Shown: positions 1 to 5,523 of the stretch, in pieces | How positions within the stretch are numbered: position 1 is the first letter of the stretch | Layout of the letters: each line of letters begins with the position of its first letter | Assembly: GCA_030146905.1 (NCBI GenBank) | Contig: JASLAV010001187.1 | Coordinates: 1 to 10,609, forward strand | Direction of reading: 5' to 3' | DNA: 10,609 bases | From: Lentzea sp. | GTDB taxonomy: Bacteria > Actinomycetota > Actinomycetes > Mycobacteriales > Pseudonocardiaceae | The notes under the pieces: model-generated | Databases searched by the model: none | The model's input: the letters and a program-made list of their open reading frames with translations, nothing else | What the model was told of the DNA's origin: nothing | Position numbers and translations under genes: made by a program

Positions 1-29
1 TCAACCGGCCGAAAAGCGTGGCCGGTTGA
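1..29. terminator. Perfect inverted repeat at window edge, terminator-like
   Basis: TCAACCGGCC at 1-10 is exactly complementary to GGCCGGTTGA at 20-29, giving a 10-bp stem with a 9-nt loop. No U-tract follows on either strand, which is common for actinobacterial intrinsic terminators. It probably ends a gene lying outside the left edge, but that gene cannot be seen, so the orientation is unknown. The rest of 30-186 shows no convincing gene. It holds one further pair of complementary heptamers (GGTGTGG 42-48, CCACACC 81-87) whose meaning is unclear. Confidence 0.45.
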
Positions 30-186
30 CACCCCTCCCCAGGTGTGGCTGCCTCTTGCGCTGCTCGTGACGGGACCACCCCACACCGAACGTAACCAAC
101 CAACGCAACGCGCCGCCGCCCAAAGCAACAGGCGTGCCGTCAACCCGCGTGCGGCGCTGGCCGGTCCTTGATCAGTTGGCGGGGTC

Positions 187-201
187 CGGGGCGGAGCCCC
201 G
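187..201 (-). terminator. Candidate terminator of the NUDIX gene
   Basis: CGGGGC (187-192) and GCCCCG (196-201) form a perfect 6-bp stem with a GGA loop, about 40 nt beyond the stop codon of the minus-strand NUDIX gene. It lacks a U-tract. Compact GC hairpins of this kind often follow actinobacterial genes. The function is inferred from position and shape only. Confidence 0.35.
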
Positions 202-239
202 CGCTCGAGAACGTGACGCGCCCAGGGCAAGGCGACCAC

Positions 240-938
240 CTACCCAGGCAAAACCCGAACCAACGGCGGATACAGGACAGAAGCAGCCCCCCGCCGATAC
301 AGAGCGGCAGGCCGCCCCCCATCCCGGGAAGTGGTCTCCCCAGTAGCAACCAACAACCCCTCAACCCCCGTGACCTTCCGATGAAAGTTGCGAGGATCCA
401 AAGAAACCCCCCAAACAATCTCATAAACCCGCCGAAACTCGGCAACAGTGAATTCAGGAGGACAAAACTCGGCAGCCAAGGACGTGTACTCCAACTTGGC
501 CCGAGCCCTCTCCACCCCATCCCGCAAGATGACCCCATGATCAAAAGCCAAAGAGGAAACCTCGGCAACAGGAACCCAAGAAGCAGCAGCGGCATCACTA
601 CCAGCCACAGGCACGGGCAAATCAGCAGCCAACGCCAGGTAGGCAACAGAGACAACCCGCATCCGGGGATCCCGCCGAGGCTCCCCATAGGTCCCGAGCT
701 GCTCAAGGAACAACCCAGAAACCCCAGTCTCCTCGACAAGCTCCCGAACGGCAGCAGCATCAACGGACTCGGCAACCTGGACGAACCCTCCGGGCAACGC
801 CCACCGCCCCCGGAACGGCGCCTCCCCCCGCCGGACCAGCAGCGCGCACAGCGCGTCGTCCCGCACGGTCAGCACCACCAGGTCGACCGTGACCGCGAAG
901 GGAGGGAAATCACTTGGCGAGTACACGCGAGGAAGCAT
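240..938 (-). CDS. NUDIX hydrolase with C-terminal winged helix, NrtR-type regulator
   Basis: This 232-residue protein pairs an N-terminal NUDIX fold (about 12-145) with a C-terminal winged-helix-like part (about 160-225), the NrtR arrangement. In that family the NUDIX domain senses ADP-ribose or a related NAD metabolite and the C-terminus binds operator DNA. The NUDIX box is complete: G51, E57, then R65-E66-L-V-E69-E70-T-G72-V73, matching GX5EX7REUXEEXGU. It could therefore still hydrolyse a nucleoside diphosphate, unlike regulators that have lost the box. The opening residues (SPSDFPPFAVTVDLVVLTV) are typical of the family and support the ATG at 936-938, although no clear ribosome site precedes it and the message may be nearly leaderless. 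It is divergent from the SPFH gene across a perfect palindrome. Codons ending in T (GTT, TTT, CCT, GCT) and TTG leucine are frequent, unlike its neighbours. A plain ADP-ribose pyrophosphatase is the alternative. Confidence 0.85.
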   Translation of the reverse strand: MLPRVYSPSDFPPFAVTVDLVVLTVRDDALCALLVRRGEAPFRGRWALPGGFVQVAESVDAAAVRELVEETGVSGLFLEQLGTYGEPRRDPRMRVVSVAYLALAADLPVPVAGSDAAAASWVPVAEVSSLAFDHGVILRDGVERARAKLEYTSLAAEFCPPEFTVAEFRRVYEIVWGVSLDPRNFHRKVTGVEGLLVATGETTSRDGGRPAALYRRGAASVLYPPLVRVLPG

Positions 939-943
939 AGACT
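914..943 (+). promoter_or_regulatory. Candidate promoter of the SPFH/NAD-kinase-like unit
   Basis: TTGGCG (914-919) and TAGACT (938-943) are spaced by 18 bp, and each matches four of six bases of the vegetative -35 and -10 consensus. Initiation would fall near 950, inside the palindrome at 942-964, where a bound repressor would block it. The match is moderate and is a guess from spacing and position. Confidence 0.3.
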
Positions 944-964
944 TATCGTCAGCACGACGATAAG
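942..964. promoter_or_regulatory. Perfect 9-5-9 palindrome, probable operator of the NrtR-type regulator
   Basis: CTTATCGTC (942-950) and GACGATAAG (956-964) are exact reverse complements separated by AGCAC. The site fills most of the 35-bp gap between the divergent start codons (938 and 974). Its right arm runs into the AAGGAG ribosome site (962-967) of the SPFH gene, and the hexamer TATCGT, a TANNNT -10-like sequence, occurs in both arms on opposite strands. A dimeric winged-helix regulator bound here could shut both directions. The palindrome is seen in the sequence. Its assignment to the adjacent NUDIX regulator is inference from position. Confidence 0.7.
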
Positions 965-973
965 GAGCGCAAG

Positions 974-1921
974 ATGGCCGACATCAGCACCTACCCAGGC
1001 TTCCGCCACCTCAGAGGAGCCCCCACGGTCCACATCAGACACGTCAGGAACGGCGAGCTGGTCCACGAGGGCACAGGCCTGAGCTTCTGGTTCCGCCCGA
1101 GAACCGCGGTCCTGTCAGAAGTCCCGGTGGACGACAGAGAGCTACCGATGCTCTTCCACGCGAGAACTCAGGACTACCAGGACGTGACGGTCCAGCTGAC
1201 CATCACCTATCGCTGCACCGACCCGGAGACGGCGACGAACAGGATCGACTTCTCGATCGACCCGGACACGGGAACCTGGCGCCAGGACCCGCTGACCCAG
1301 ATCGCCGGCACCCTCACCGAGAGCACCCAGCAGCACGCCCTGAAGATCCTCGGCACCCTGGACCTGGAGACCGCCATCAGAACCGGCGTGGAACGGGTCA
1401 AGGCGGCGGTCGAGGCCAACCTCACCGCGGCCCACATCGGCATGGAGATCATCGACGTCAGGGTCGTGGCCATCCGCCCGGACGCCGACATGGAGAAGGC
1501 CCTCCGGACCACCGTCCGCGAGCGGGTTCAGCAGGAGGCCGACAAGGCCACCTACGAACGCAGGGCCATGGCGGTGGAACGCGAGCGGTCGATCAGCGAG
1601 AACGAGCTGCAGAACCAGATCGAGCTCGCCAGAAGAGAAGAGCTCCTCGTGGTCCAACGAGGCGCGAACGCGCTGAGGAAGGCAGAAGACCAGGCCAGGG
1701 CGAGCCGAGTCGCCGACGACGTCAAGGCGGAGAGCATCCGCAAACTGGCGGAGGCCGAGGCCGCCGGCGAGAAGGCACGCCTGGACGCCTACCGGGACGT
1801 CCCCCAGAGCACGCTCCTCGCCCTGGCTGCCAAGGAACTCGCCGGCAACCTGCCGGAGATCGGCAGCCTCACGCTCACGCCGGACCTGATCCAGCCGATC
1901 CTGCAACGGCTCGCGCGATGA
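974..1921 (+). CDS. SPFH/Band 7 (prohibitin-like) domain protein
   Basis: This 315-residue protein belongs to the SPFH (stomatin-prohibitin-flotillin-HflK/C) superfamily, whose members form oligomeric scaffolds, usually at membranes. The Band 7 part covers roughly residues 20-190, with the typical beta strand [15 protein letters not shown] (71-85) and the helix-strand segment around 130-168 ([10 protein letters not shown], then [12 protein letters not shown]). Residues about 175-275 are highly charged, rich in E, K, R, Q and A, and should form a coiled coil. No transmembrane segment or signal peptide is visible at the N-terminus, so it is either soluble or a peripheral membrane protein, which differs from stomatin or HflK/C. 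The start at 974 has a strong AAGGAG six bases upstream. The stop TGA (1919-1921) overlaps the next ATG (1918), suggesting translational coupling with the NAD-kinase-like gene. Arginine codons AGA and AGG are unusually common for such GC-rich DNA. Its exact role is unknown. Confidence 0.85.
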   Translation: MADISTYPGFRHLRGAPTVHIRHVRNGELVHEGTGLSFWFRPRTAVLSEVPVDDRELPMLFHARTQDYQDVTVQLTITYRCTDPETATNRIDFSIDPDTGTWRQDPLTQIAGTLTESTQQHALKILGTLDLETAIRTGVERVKAAVEANLTAAHIGMEIIDVRVVAIRPDADMEKALRTTVRERVQQEADKATYERRAMAVERERSISENELQNQIELARREELLVVQRGANALRKAEDQARASRVADDVKAESIRKLAEAEAAGEKARLDAYRDVPQSTLLALAAKELAGNLPEIGSLTLTPDLIQPILQRLAR

Positions 1922-2769
1922 GTCTCGCACCCAGAATCGTGCTGGTGCACCGGCGCACCGAGCTGACAGAGTTGCTGGCACGACACGGGACACGGGGGCA
2001 GGTCGAGTTCTTCCTCAGGTCCCGCGGCAGAACCCTGGACGAGGTGGTGGAGCGTGACCAGCAGACCCGCAAGGCGTTGGGAGACGTCGGCGCCGCCATC
2101 CCGCTGGACTGGCGCCGCGGCGTGGTCGAGAGGGAAGACCTGTCGCGGTTCCTGTTCGCGCCCGAGGACGTAGTCGTCATCGTCGGGCAGGACGGGCTGG
2201 TCGCCAACGTCGCGAAGTACCTCGACGGCCAGCCCGTGATCGGCATCAACCCGGAGCCGGGCGTGCTCGCGAAGCACGCCCCGTCCGAGGCGGCGGAACT
2301 GCTGCACAACACCGGGAACACCGAGGACCGCACGATGGTCGAGGCCAGGTCGGACGACGGCCAGGCGCTCCTCGCGCTCAACGAGGTCTACATCGGCCAC
2401 CCGAGCCACCAGACCAGCCGCTACCGCATCCGCGGCGAGCGCCAGGCGTCGTCCGGCGTCCTCGTCGGCAGCGGCACCGGCGCGACGGGCTGGTGCAGTT
2501 CCGCCCACCGAGAGAGGAAGAGCCCGATCCGGCTGCCAGGCCCGACCGAGCGCAGGCTCGTCTGGTTCGTGCGGGAGGCGTGGCCCTCGCCGAGCACCGG
2601 CGTCGAGCACACCGAGGGCGAGATCACCGGCGAGAGCCTCCACGTCGACGTCGAGTCCGACGGGCTGGTGGCGTTCGGCGACGGCATCGAGAGCGACGCG
2701 CTACGCCTCGGCTGGGGTCAGCGGCTGAGCGTCGGACTCGCCGCCCGCAGGCTCCGCCTCGTGTGCTGA
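1918..2769 (+). CDS. NAD kinase-like protein with divergent nucleotide-binding motif
   Basis: This 283-residue protein resembles NAD(H) kinases, which phosphorylate NAD to NADP. Family landmarks appear in the right order. GQDG (90-93) stands where GGDG normally lies. It is followed by [10 protein letters not shown] (106-115) in place of the usual PVLGIN segment, then NE (155-156) in [10 protein letters not shown], then [13 protein letters not shown] (180-192) in place of the usual DGLIVSTPTGSTAY, and finally [10 protein letters not shown] (248-257) near the C-terminus. The second glycine of the phosphate-binding loop is replaced by Gln, and the T-P-T-G-S-T stretch reads S-G-T-G-A-T. Activity or substrate may therefore differ from housekeeping NAD kinase. 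It starts inside the stop codon of the SPFH gene (ATGA) and so is probably co-translated with it. Its last 69 bp overlap the convergent transporter gene. Linkage to an NrtR-type regulator supports a role in NAD(P) metabolism or sensing. Confidence 0.75.
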   Translation: MSLAPRIVLVHRRTELTELLARHGTRGQVEFFLRSRGRTLDEVVERDQQTRKALGDVGAAIPLDWRRGVVEREDLSRFLFAPEDVVVIVGQDGLVANVAKYLDGQPVIGINPEPGVLAKHAPSEAAELLHNTGNTEDRTMVEARSDDGQALLALNEVYIGHPSHQTSRYRIRGERQASSGVLVGSGTGATGWCSSAHRERKSPIRLPGPTERRLVWFVREAWPSPSTGVEHTEGEITGESLHVDVESDGLVAFGDGIESDALRLGWGQRLSVGLAARRLRLVC

Positions 2770-3978
2770 GCCGATCACCAGCAGGCACGTGCCGGACAGC
2801 ACGGCGCCCGCGATCAGGTAGAGCGCGATCGCCCAGGTTCCGGTGCGCAGCAACGACTGCGCGACCAGCGGCGCCAGCCCGCCGCCCAGCACGGCGCCGA
2901 GCTGGAAGCTCAACGCCACGCCGCTGTAGCGCACGCGGGTGCGGAACAGCTCGGCGAAGTACGCGGCCGACGGGCCGAACAACGCCGCGGAGCCCACGAA
3001 CCCGAGCACCATGGCGAACGTGAACCAGCCGGAGTCCGTCAGCCAGAACAACGGGAAGGCGAAGGCGGCCTGGAACATCGCGCCGCCGAACATCACCGGC
3101 AGCCGCCCGACGCGGTCCGACAGCCAGGCGAACGCCGGCACGGCGACCACCTGGGCCAGCGATCCCACCACGGTCGCGACGAGCAGGTCCTCCGCGGAGA
3201 TCTTCAACGCCGTGCGGCCGTACCCGATCATGAACACGCTCAGCACGTAGATGAAGATCGTGAAGCCGAGGTTCACGCCGGCGCCCAGCAGCACCACGCG
3301 CCACCGGTCGCGCAGGACCTCCGCGATCGGCAGCCGCGACTTCTCCGCCCTGGCGAACCGCGGGCTCTCCGAGACGCGCAACCGGATGTAGAGCCCGATC
3401 CCCACCAGCACGACCGAGAACAGGAACGGCAACCGCCAGCCCCAGCTCAGGAAGTCCGGCCCGGACGCGCGGGACGACACGTACATCGCCAGGTTCGCCA
3501 GCACGAGACCGACGGGCGACCCGATGAACACCCAGCTGCCGTACCAGCCCCACCGGCCCGGTGGCGCGTGCTCGACCGCCATCAGCGACGCACCGCCCTG
3601 CTCGCCGCCCATGAAGAAGCCCTGCACGAGCCGCAGCAGCACGAGCAGCAACGGCGCGAAGATCCCCACCTGCGCGTAGGTCGGCAGCAGCCCGATCAAC
3701 GCCGTCGAGACACCCGTGACCGACAAGGTGACCACGAGCATCGCCCGCCGGCCGATCCGGTCGCCGAGGTGGCCGATCACCGCGCCGCCGAGCGGACGGG
3801 CGAGGAAGCCGGCGCCGAACGTGGCGAACGCGAGCAGCACGCCGACCCGCGAGTCGAACTGCGGGAAGAAGATCTTGTCGAACACGAGCGCCGAAGCCGT
3901 GCCGTAGAGCAGGAAGTCGTACAGCTCGATCGTGTTGCCGACCGCGGACGCCACCGCTGCCTTCCGCACCCCCGTCAT
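2701..3978 (-). CDS. MFS transporter, metabolite:H+ symporter (MHS) type
   Basis: This 425-residue inner-membrane protein has the 12-helix pattern of the major facilitator superfamily. The loop between helices 2 and 3 carries [10 protein letters not shown] (69-78), the classic MFS motif A, and a second weaker copy SDRVGR lies at 287-292. The stretch [15 protein letters not shown] (116-130) and the later [10 protein letters not shown] (199-208) are typical of the MHS family, which includes proton symporters for shikimate, proline/betaine, alpha-ketoglutarate and citrate. The substrate cannot be told from sequence. The C-terminal tail after the last helix is hydrophilic. The start at 3978 is chosen because the protein begins directly at the first helix with [23 protein letters not shown], which is normal for the family. 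It is divergent from the lipase gene across 87 bp and converges on the NAD-kinase-like gene with 69 bp of overlap. No terminator was seen between those two. Confidence 0.88.
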   Translation of the reverse strand: MTGVRKAAVASAVGNTIELYDFLLYGTASALVFDKIFFPQFDSRVGVLLAFATFGAGFLARPLGGAVIGHLGDRIGRRAMLVVTLSVTGVSTALIGLLPTYAQVGIFAPLLLVLLRLVQGFFMGGEQGGASLMAVEHAPPGRWGWYGSWVFIGSPVGLVLANLAMYVSSRASGPDFLSWGWRLPFLFSVVLVGIGLYIRLRVSESPRFARAEKSRLPIAEVLRDRWRVVLLGAGVNLGFTIFIYVLSVFMIGYGRTALKISAEDLLVATVVGSLAQVVAVPAFAWLSDRVGRLPVMFGGAMFQAAFAFPLFWLTDSGWFTFAMVLGFVGSAALFGPSAAYFAELFRTRVRYSGVALSFQLGAVLGGGLAPLVAQSLLRTGTWAIALYLIAGAVLSGTCLLVIGSAHEAEPAGGESDAQPLTPAEA

Positions 3979-3999
3979 CGTTCCAGCCTGGTGGAGGGA

Positions 4000-4054
4000 T
4001 TGACACTGCGCAACGGTCCGGTCACCCTTCGTCCTACGTTCCTACTGCTCAGTA
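4000..4054 (+). promoter_or_regulatory. Divergent promoter region between transporter and lipase genes
   Basis: The 87-bp gap contains a perfect -35 hexamer TTGACA at 4000-4005 facing the lipase gene, but no good -10 hexamer at 16-19 bp spacing. It also has a small palindrome, TACTG-CT-CAGTA (4043-4054), just upstream of the lipase ribosome site (GAGG, 4057-4060). This may be a regulator site. Both are weak calls. Confidence 0.3.
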
Positions 4055-4065
4055 ACGAGGTAGCA

Positions 4066-4947
4066 ATGACGCGCCGAGTCACTGTTGTTTCCCTGCTCAC
4101 GGCCATGATCGCGGCACTGCTGGCCCCACAGGCCGGTGCCGCGCCCCGGTATCGCAACTACGTCTCGCTCGGGGATTCGTTCGTGTCAGGGCCGTTCATC
4201 CCCCTGCAACGGCTCGATCCGTTGAGCTGCTTCAAGTCCACCCAGAACTACCCGTCCGTCCTCGCGAGGAGGCTCGGCGTCGAGAACTTCACCGACATCT
4301 CCTGCGGCGGCGCCCAGACCGAGGACATGGCGGGCGTGCAGAGCGGCGTCCCAGGCCAGTCCGTGCCGCAGTTCTCCGCGCTGAAGGCCGACACCGACCT
4401 CGTCACGATCTCCATCGGCGGCAACGACATCGGCTTCTCCGACATCATCCTGACCTGCGCCGGCAAGAGCGTGCTCGACCCGAACGGCGCGCCCTGCAAG
4501 GCCAACTACGGCGACTCCCTCGCACAACGCGTCGCCGCGACGGCGCCGAAGGTCGCCGCGGTGCTCGACGGCATCAGGCAGCGCTCCCCCAACGCCAAGA
4601 TCGTCGTCGTCGGTTACCTGCGGATCCTGCCGCCGTCCGGTGGCTGCTGGCCGGTCGTGCCCATCTCCCGGGGCGACGTGCCGTACCTCGACACCGTGCA
4701 GCAGCAGCTCAACGGCATGCTCGGCGCCCAGGCGCAAGCCGCCGGTGCCACGTTCGTGAACCCGTACGACATCAGCCTCGGCCGCGACACGTGCGCGGCG
4801 CCGTGGGACAAGTGGGTCGAGGGCATCATCCCGACGAGCCTCGCGTTCCCGGTCCACCCGAACGCCAGGGGCATGGCCGCGGTGGGCGGTCAGGTCGCCG
4901 CCGCTCTGGGGGCAGGACTCGCCACGACGGAGTCCGCCGGCATCTAG
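4066..4947 (+). CDS. Secreted SGNH/GDSL lipase or esterase
   Basis: This 293-residue exported hydrolase carries a Sec signal peptide (TRR, hydrophobic core to about residue 20, cleavage after AGA at 25). The mature enzyme shows the SGNH blocks: SLGDSFVSG with catalytic Ser38, SCGGAQT with the block II glycine near 81, SIGGND with Asn120, and FPVHPNARGM with catalytic His264. The usual aspartate three residues before the histidine is Phe261, so a Ser-His dyad or a backbone-supported histidine is likely. Mature cysteines at 55, 80, 131, 144, 194 and 243 fit the three disulfides of actinomycete secreted lipases of this family. It should act outside the cell on lipid or ester substrates. The start at 4066 is supported by GAGG five bases upstream and by the signal peptide. 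The open frame extends far upstream only because it shadows the transporter gene. A short hairpin follows the stop. Confidence 0.88.
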   Translation: MTRRVTVVSLLTAMIAALLAPQAGAAPRYRNYVSLGDSFVSGPFIPLQRLDPLSCFKSTQNYPSVLARRLGVENFTDISCGGAQTEDMAGVQSGVPGQSVPQFSALKADTDLVTISIGGNDIGFSDIILTCAGKSVLDPNGAPCKANYGDSLAQRVAATAPKVAAVLDGIRQRSPNAKIVVVGYLRILPPSGGCWPVVPISRGDVPYLDTVQQQLNGMLGAQAQAAGATFVNPYDISLGRDTCAAPWDKWVEGIIPTSLAFPVHPNARGMAAVGGQVAAALGAGLATTESAGI

Positions 4948-4950
4948 TTG

Positions 4951-4968
4951 CACGCCGTGACGGCGGTG
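4951..4968 (+). terminator. Short hairpin after the lipase gene
   Basis: CGCCG (4953-4957) and CGGCG (4961-4965) pair around TGA, with further partial pairing of the flanking CAC and GTG. It lies four bases after the lipase stop codon and has no U-tract. It is followed by the 8-bp palindrome GTGTACAC (4966-4973), which could instead be a regulator site for the downstream inhibitor gene. Confidence 0.35.
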
Positions 4969-5034
4969 TACACGATCCGGTGTTACCGCTGAGTTGGTTG
5001 GAAGTCCGGGTCCTCGCCGCGCCAGAGTGGTGGC

Positions 5035-5418
5035 ATGGCAAGGACCCGGCTTCTGTTCGCCTGCCTCGCGCTCGCCGCACCGCTCTTCCCCGCGACGGCC
5101 CAGGCAGCGCCCCTCGCTCCCGCATCCGGTCTGGTGCTGTCGATGCAACCGGAGATGGGCACCCTCAGCACCACGAAGCTCACCTGCGAGCCCGCCGGCG
5201 GGACGCACCGCCACGCGAAGCAGGCGTGCGACCAGCTCATGCCGGTCGAAGGCGACTTCCGCCGGCTGGAGGAGACCGGCGCGATGTGCACGATGGAGCT
5301 GAACCCCACCAAGGCGACGTTGCGCGGCAAGTGGCGCAACAAGAGGATCGACTTCCAGCAGGTGTACTCGAACCCGTGCGTGGTGCGCGCGTCCACCGGC
5401 AAGGTCTTCGACTTCTAG
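5035..5418 (+). CDS. Secreted subtilisin inhibitor of the SSI family (MEROPS I16)
   Basis: This 127-residue protein is a small exported inhibitor of serine proteases. A signal peptide covers about residues 1-24 (MARTRLLF core, cleavage after AQA). The mature part has the SSI pattern: LVLSM, then KLTCEPAGGTH with Cys51, QACDQL with Cys65, MCTMELNP with Cys85, SNPC with Cys115, and the closing strand KVFDF. The four cysteines match the two conserved disulfides. By alignment with SSI, where the site reads C-P-M-V-Y, the reactive bond lies between Met87 (P1) and Glu88 (P1'). Met at P1 suits subtilisin-like or chymotrypsin-like targets, while acidic Glu at P1' is odd. The length is normal for the family. 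Only a weak purine-rich sequence (AGAGTGGTGG) precedes the ATG. It probably protects the cell from, or regulates, its own extracellular proteases. A strong hairpin follows. Confidence 0.9.
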   Translation: MARTRLLFACLALAAPLFPATAQAAPLAPASGLVLSMQPEMGTLSTTKLTCEPAGGTHRHAKQACDQLMPVEGDFRRLEETGAMCTMELNPTKATLRGKWRNKRIDFQQVYSNPCVVRASTGKVFDF

Positions 5419-5435
5419 CCCCTCCCAGACTGCGT

Positions 5436-5478
5436 CACCGGTGTTCCAGCGCACCGCCGTCGCGCTGGAACACCGGTG
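5436..5478 (+). terminator. Perfect 17-bp hairpin terminator after the inhibitor gene
   Basis: Bases 5436-5452 are fully complementary to 5462-5478 with a 9-nt loop, and G-U and G-C pairs can extend the stem outward. It starts 18 bp after the inhibitor stop codon and has no U-tract. It separates the inhibitor gene from the kinase gene and hides an upstream GTG (5476) that would otherwise extend the kinase frame. Confidence 0.75.
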
Positions 5479-5523
5479 GCGTTCCGCTCTTCCTCTCAGG
5501 TCAGTACGCTTAGGCTGCCGGGC

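Noticed and set aside
42..87. Possible RNA element from complementary heptamers GGTGTGG and CCACACC
   Set aside because: Seven pairs across a 33-nt loop is within chance for such GC-rich DNA, and none of the conserved Y-RNA blocks is present, although the heptamers resemble the outer stem of element 1.
168..1082. Plus-strand open frame of 304 codons antisense to the NUDIX gene
   Set aside because: It is Pro/Arg/Asn-rich with no domain, and the minus strand encodes a clear NUDIX protein with an intact box.
2624..4006. Long minus-strand open frame of 460 codons
   Set aside because: It is an out-of-frame shadow of the MFS transporter, Arg-rich and without membrane helices.
3568..4065. N-terminal extension of the lipase open frame
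   Set aside because: This part is antisense to the transporter gene and has Arg/Gln/Glu-rich low-complexity sequence. The signal peptide and GAGG site mark ATG 4066 as the start.
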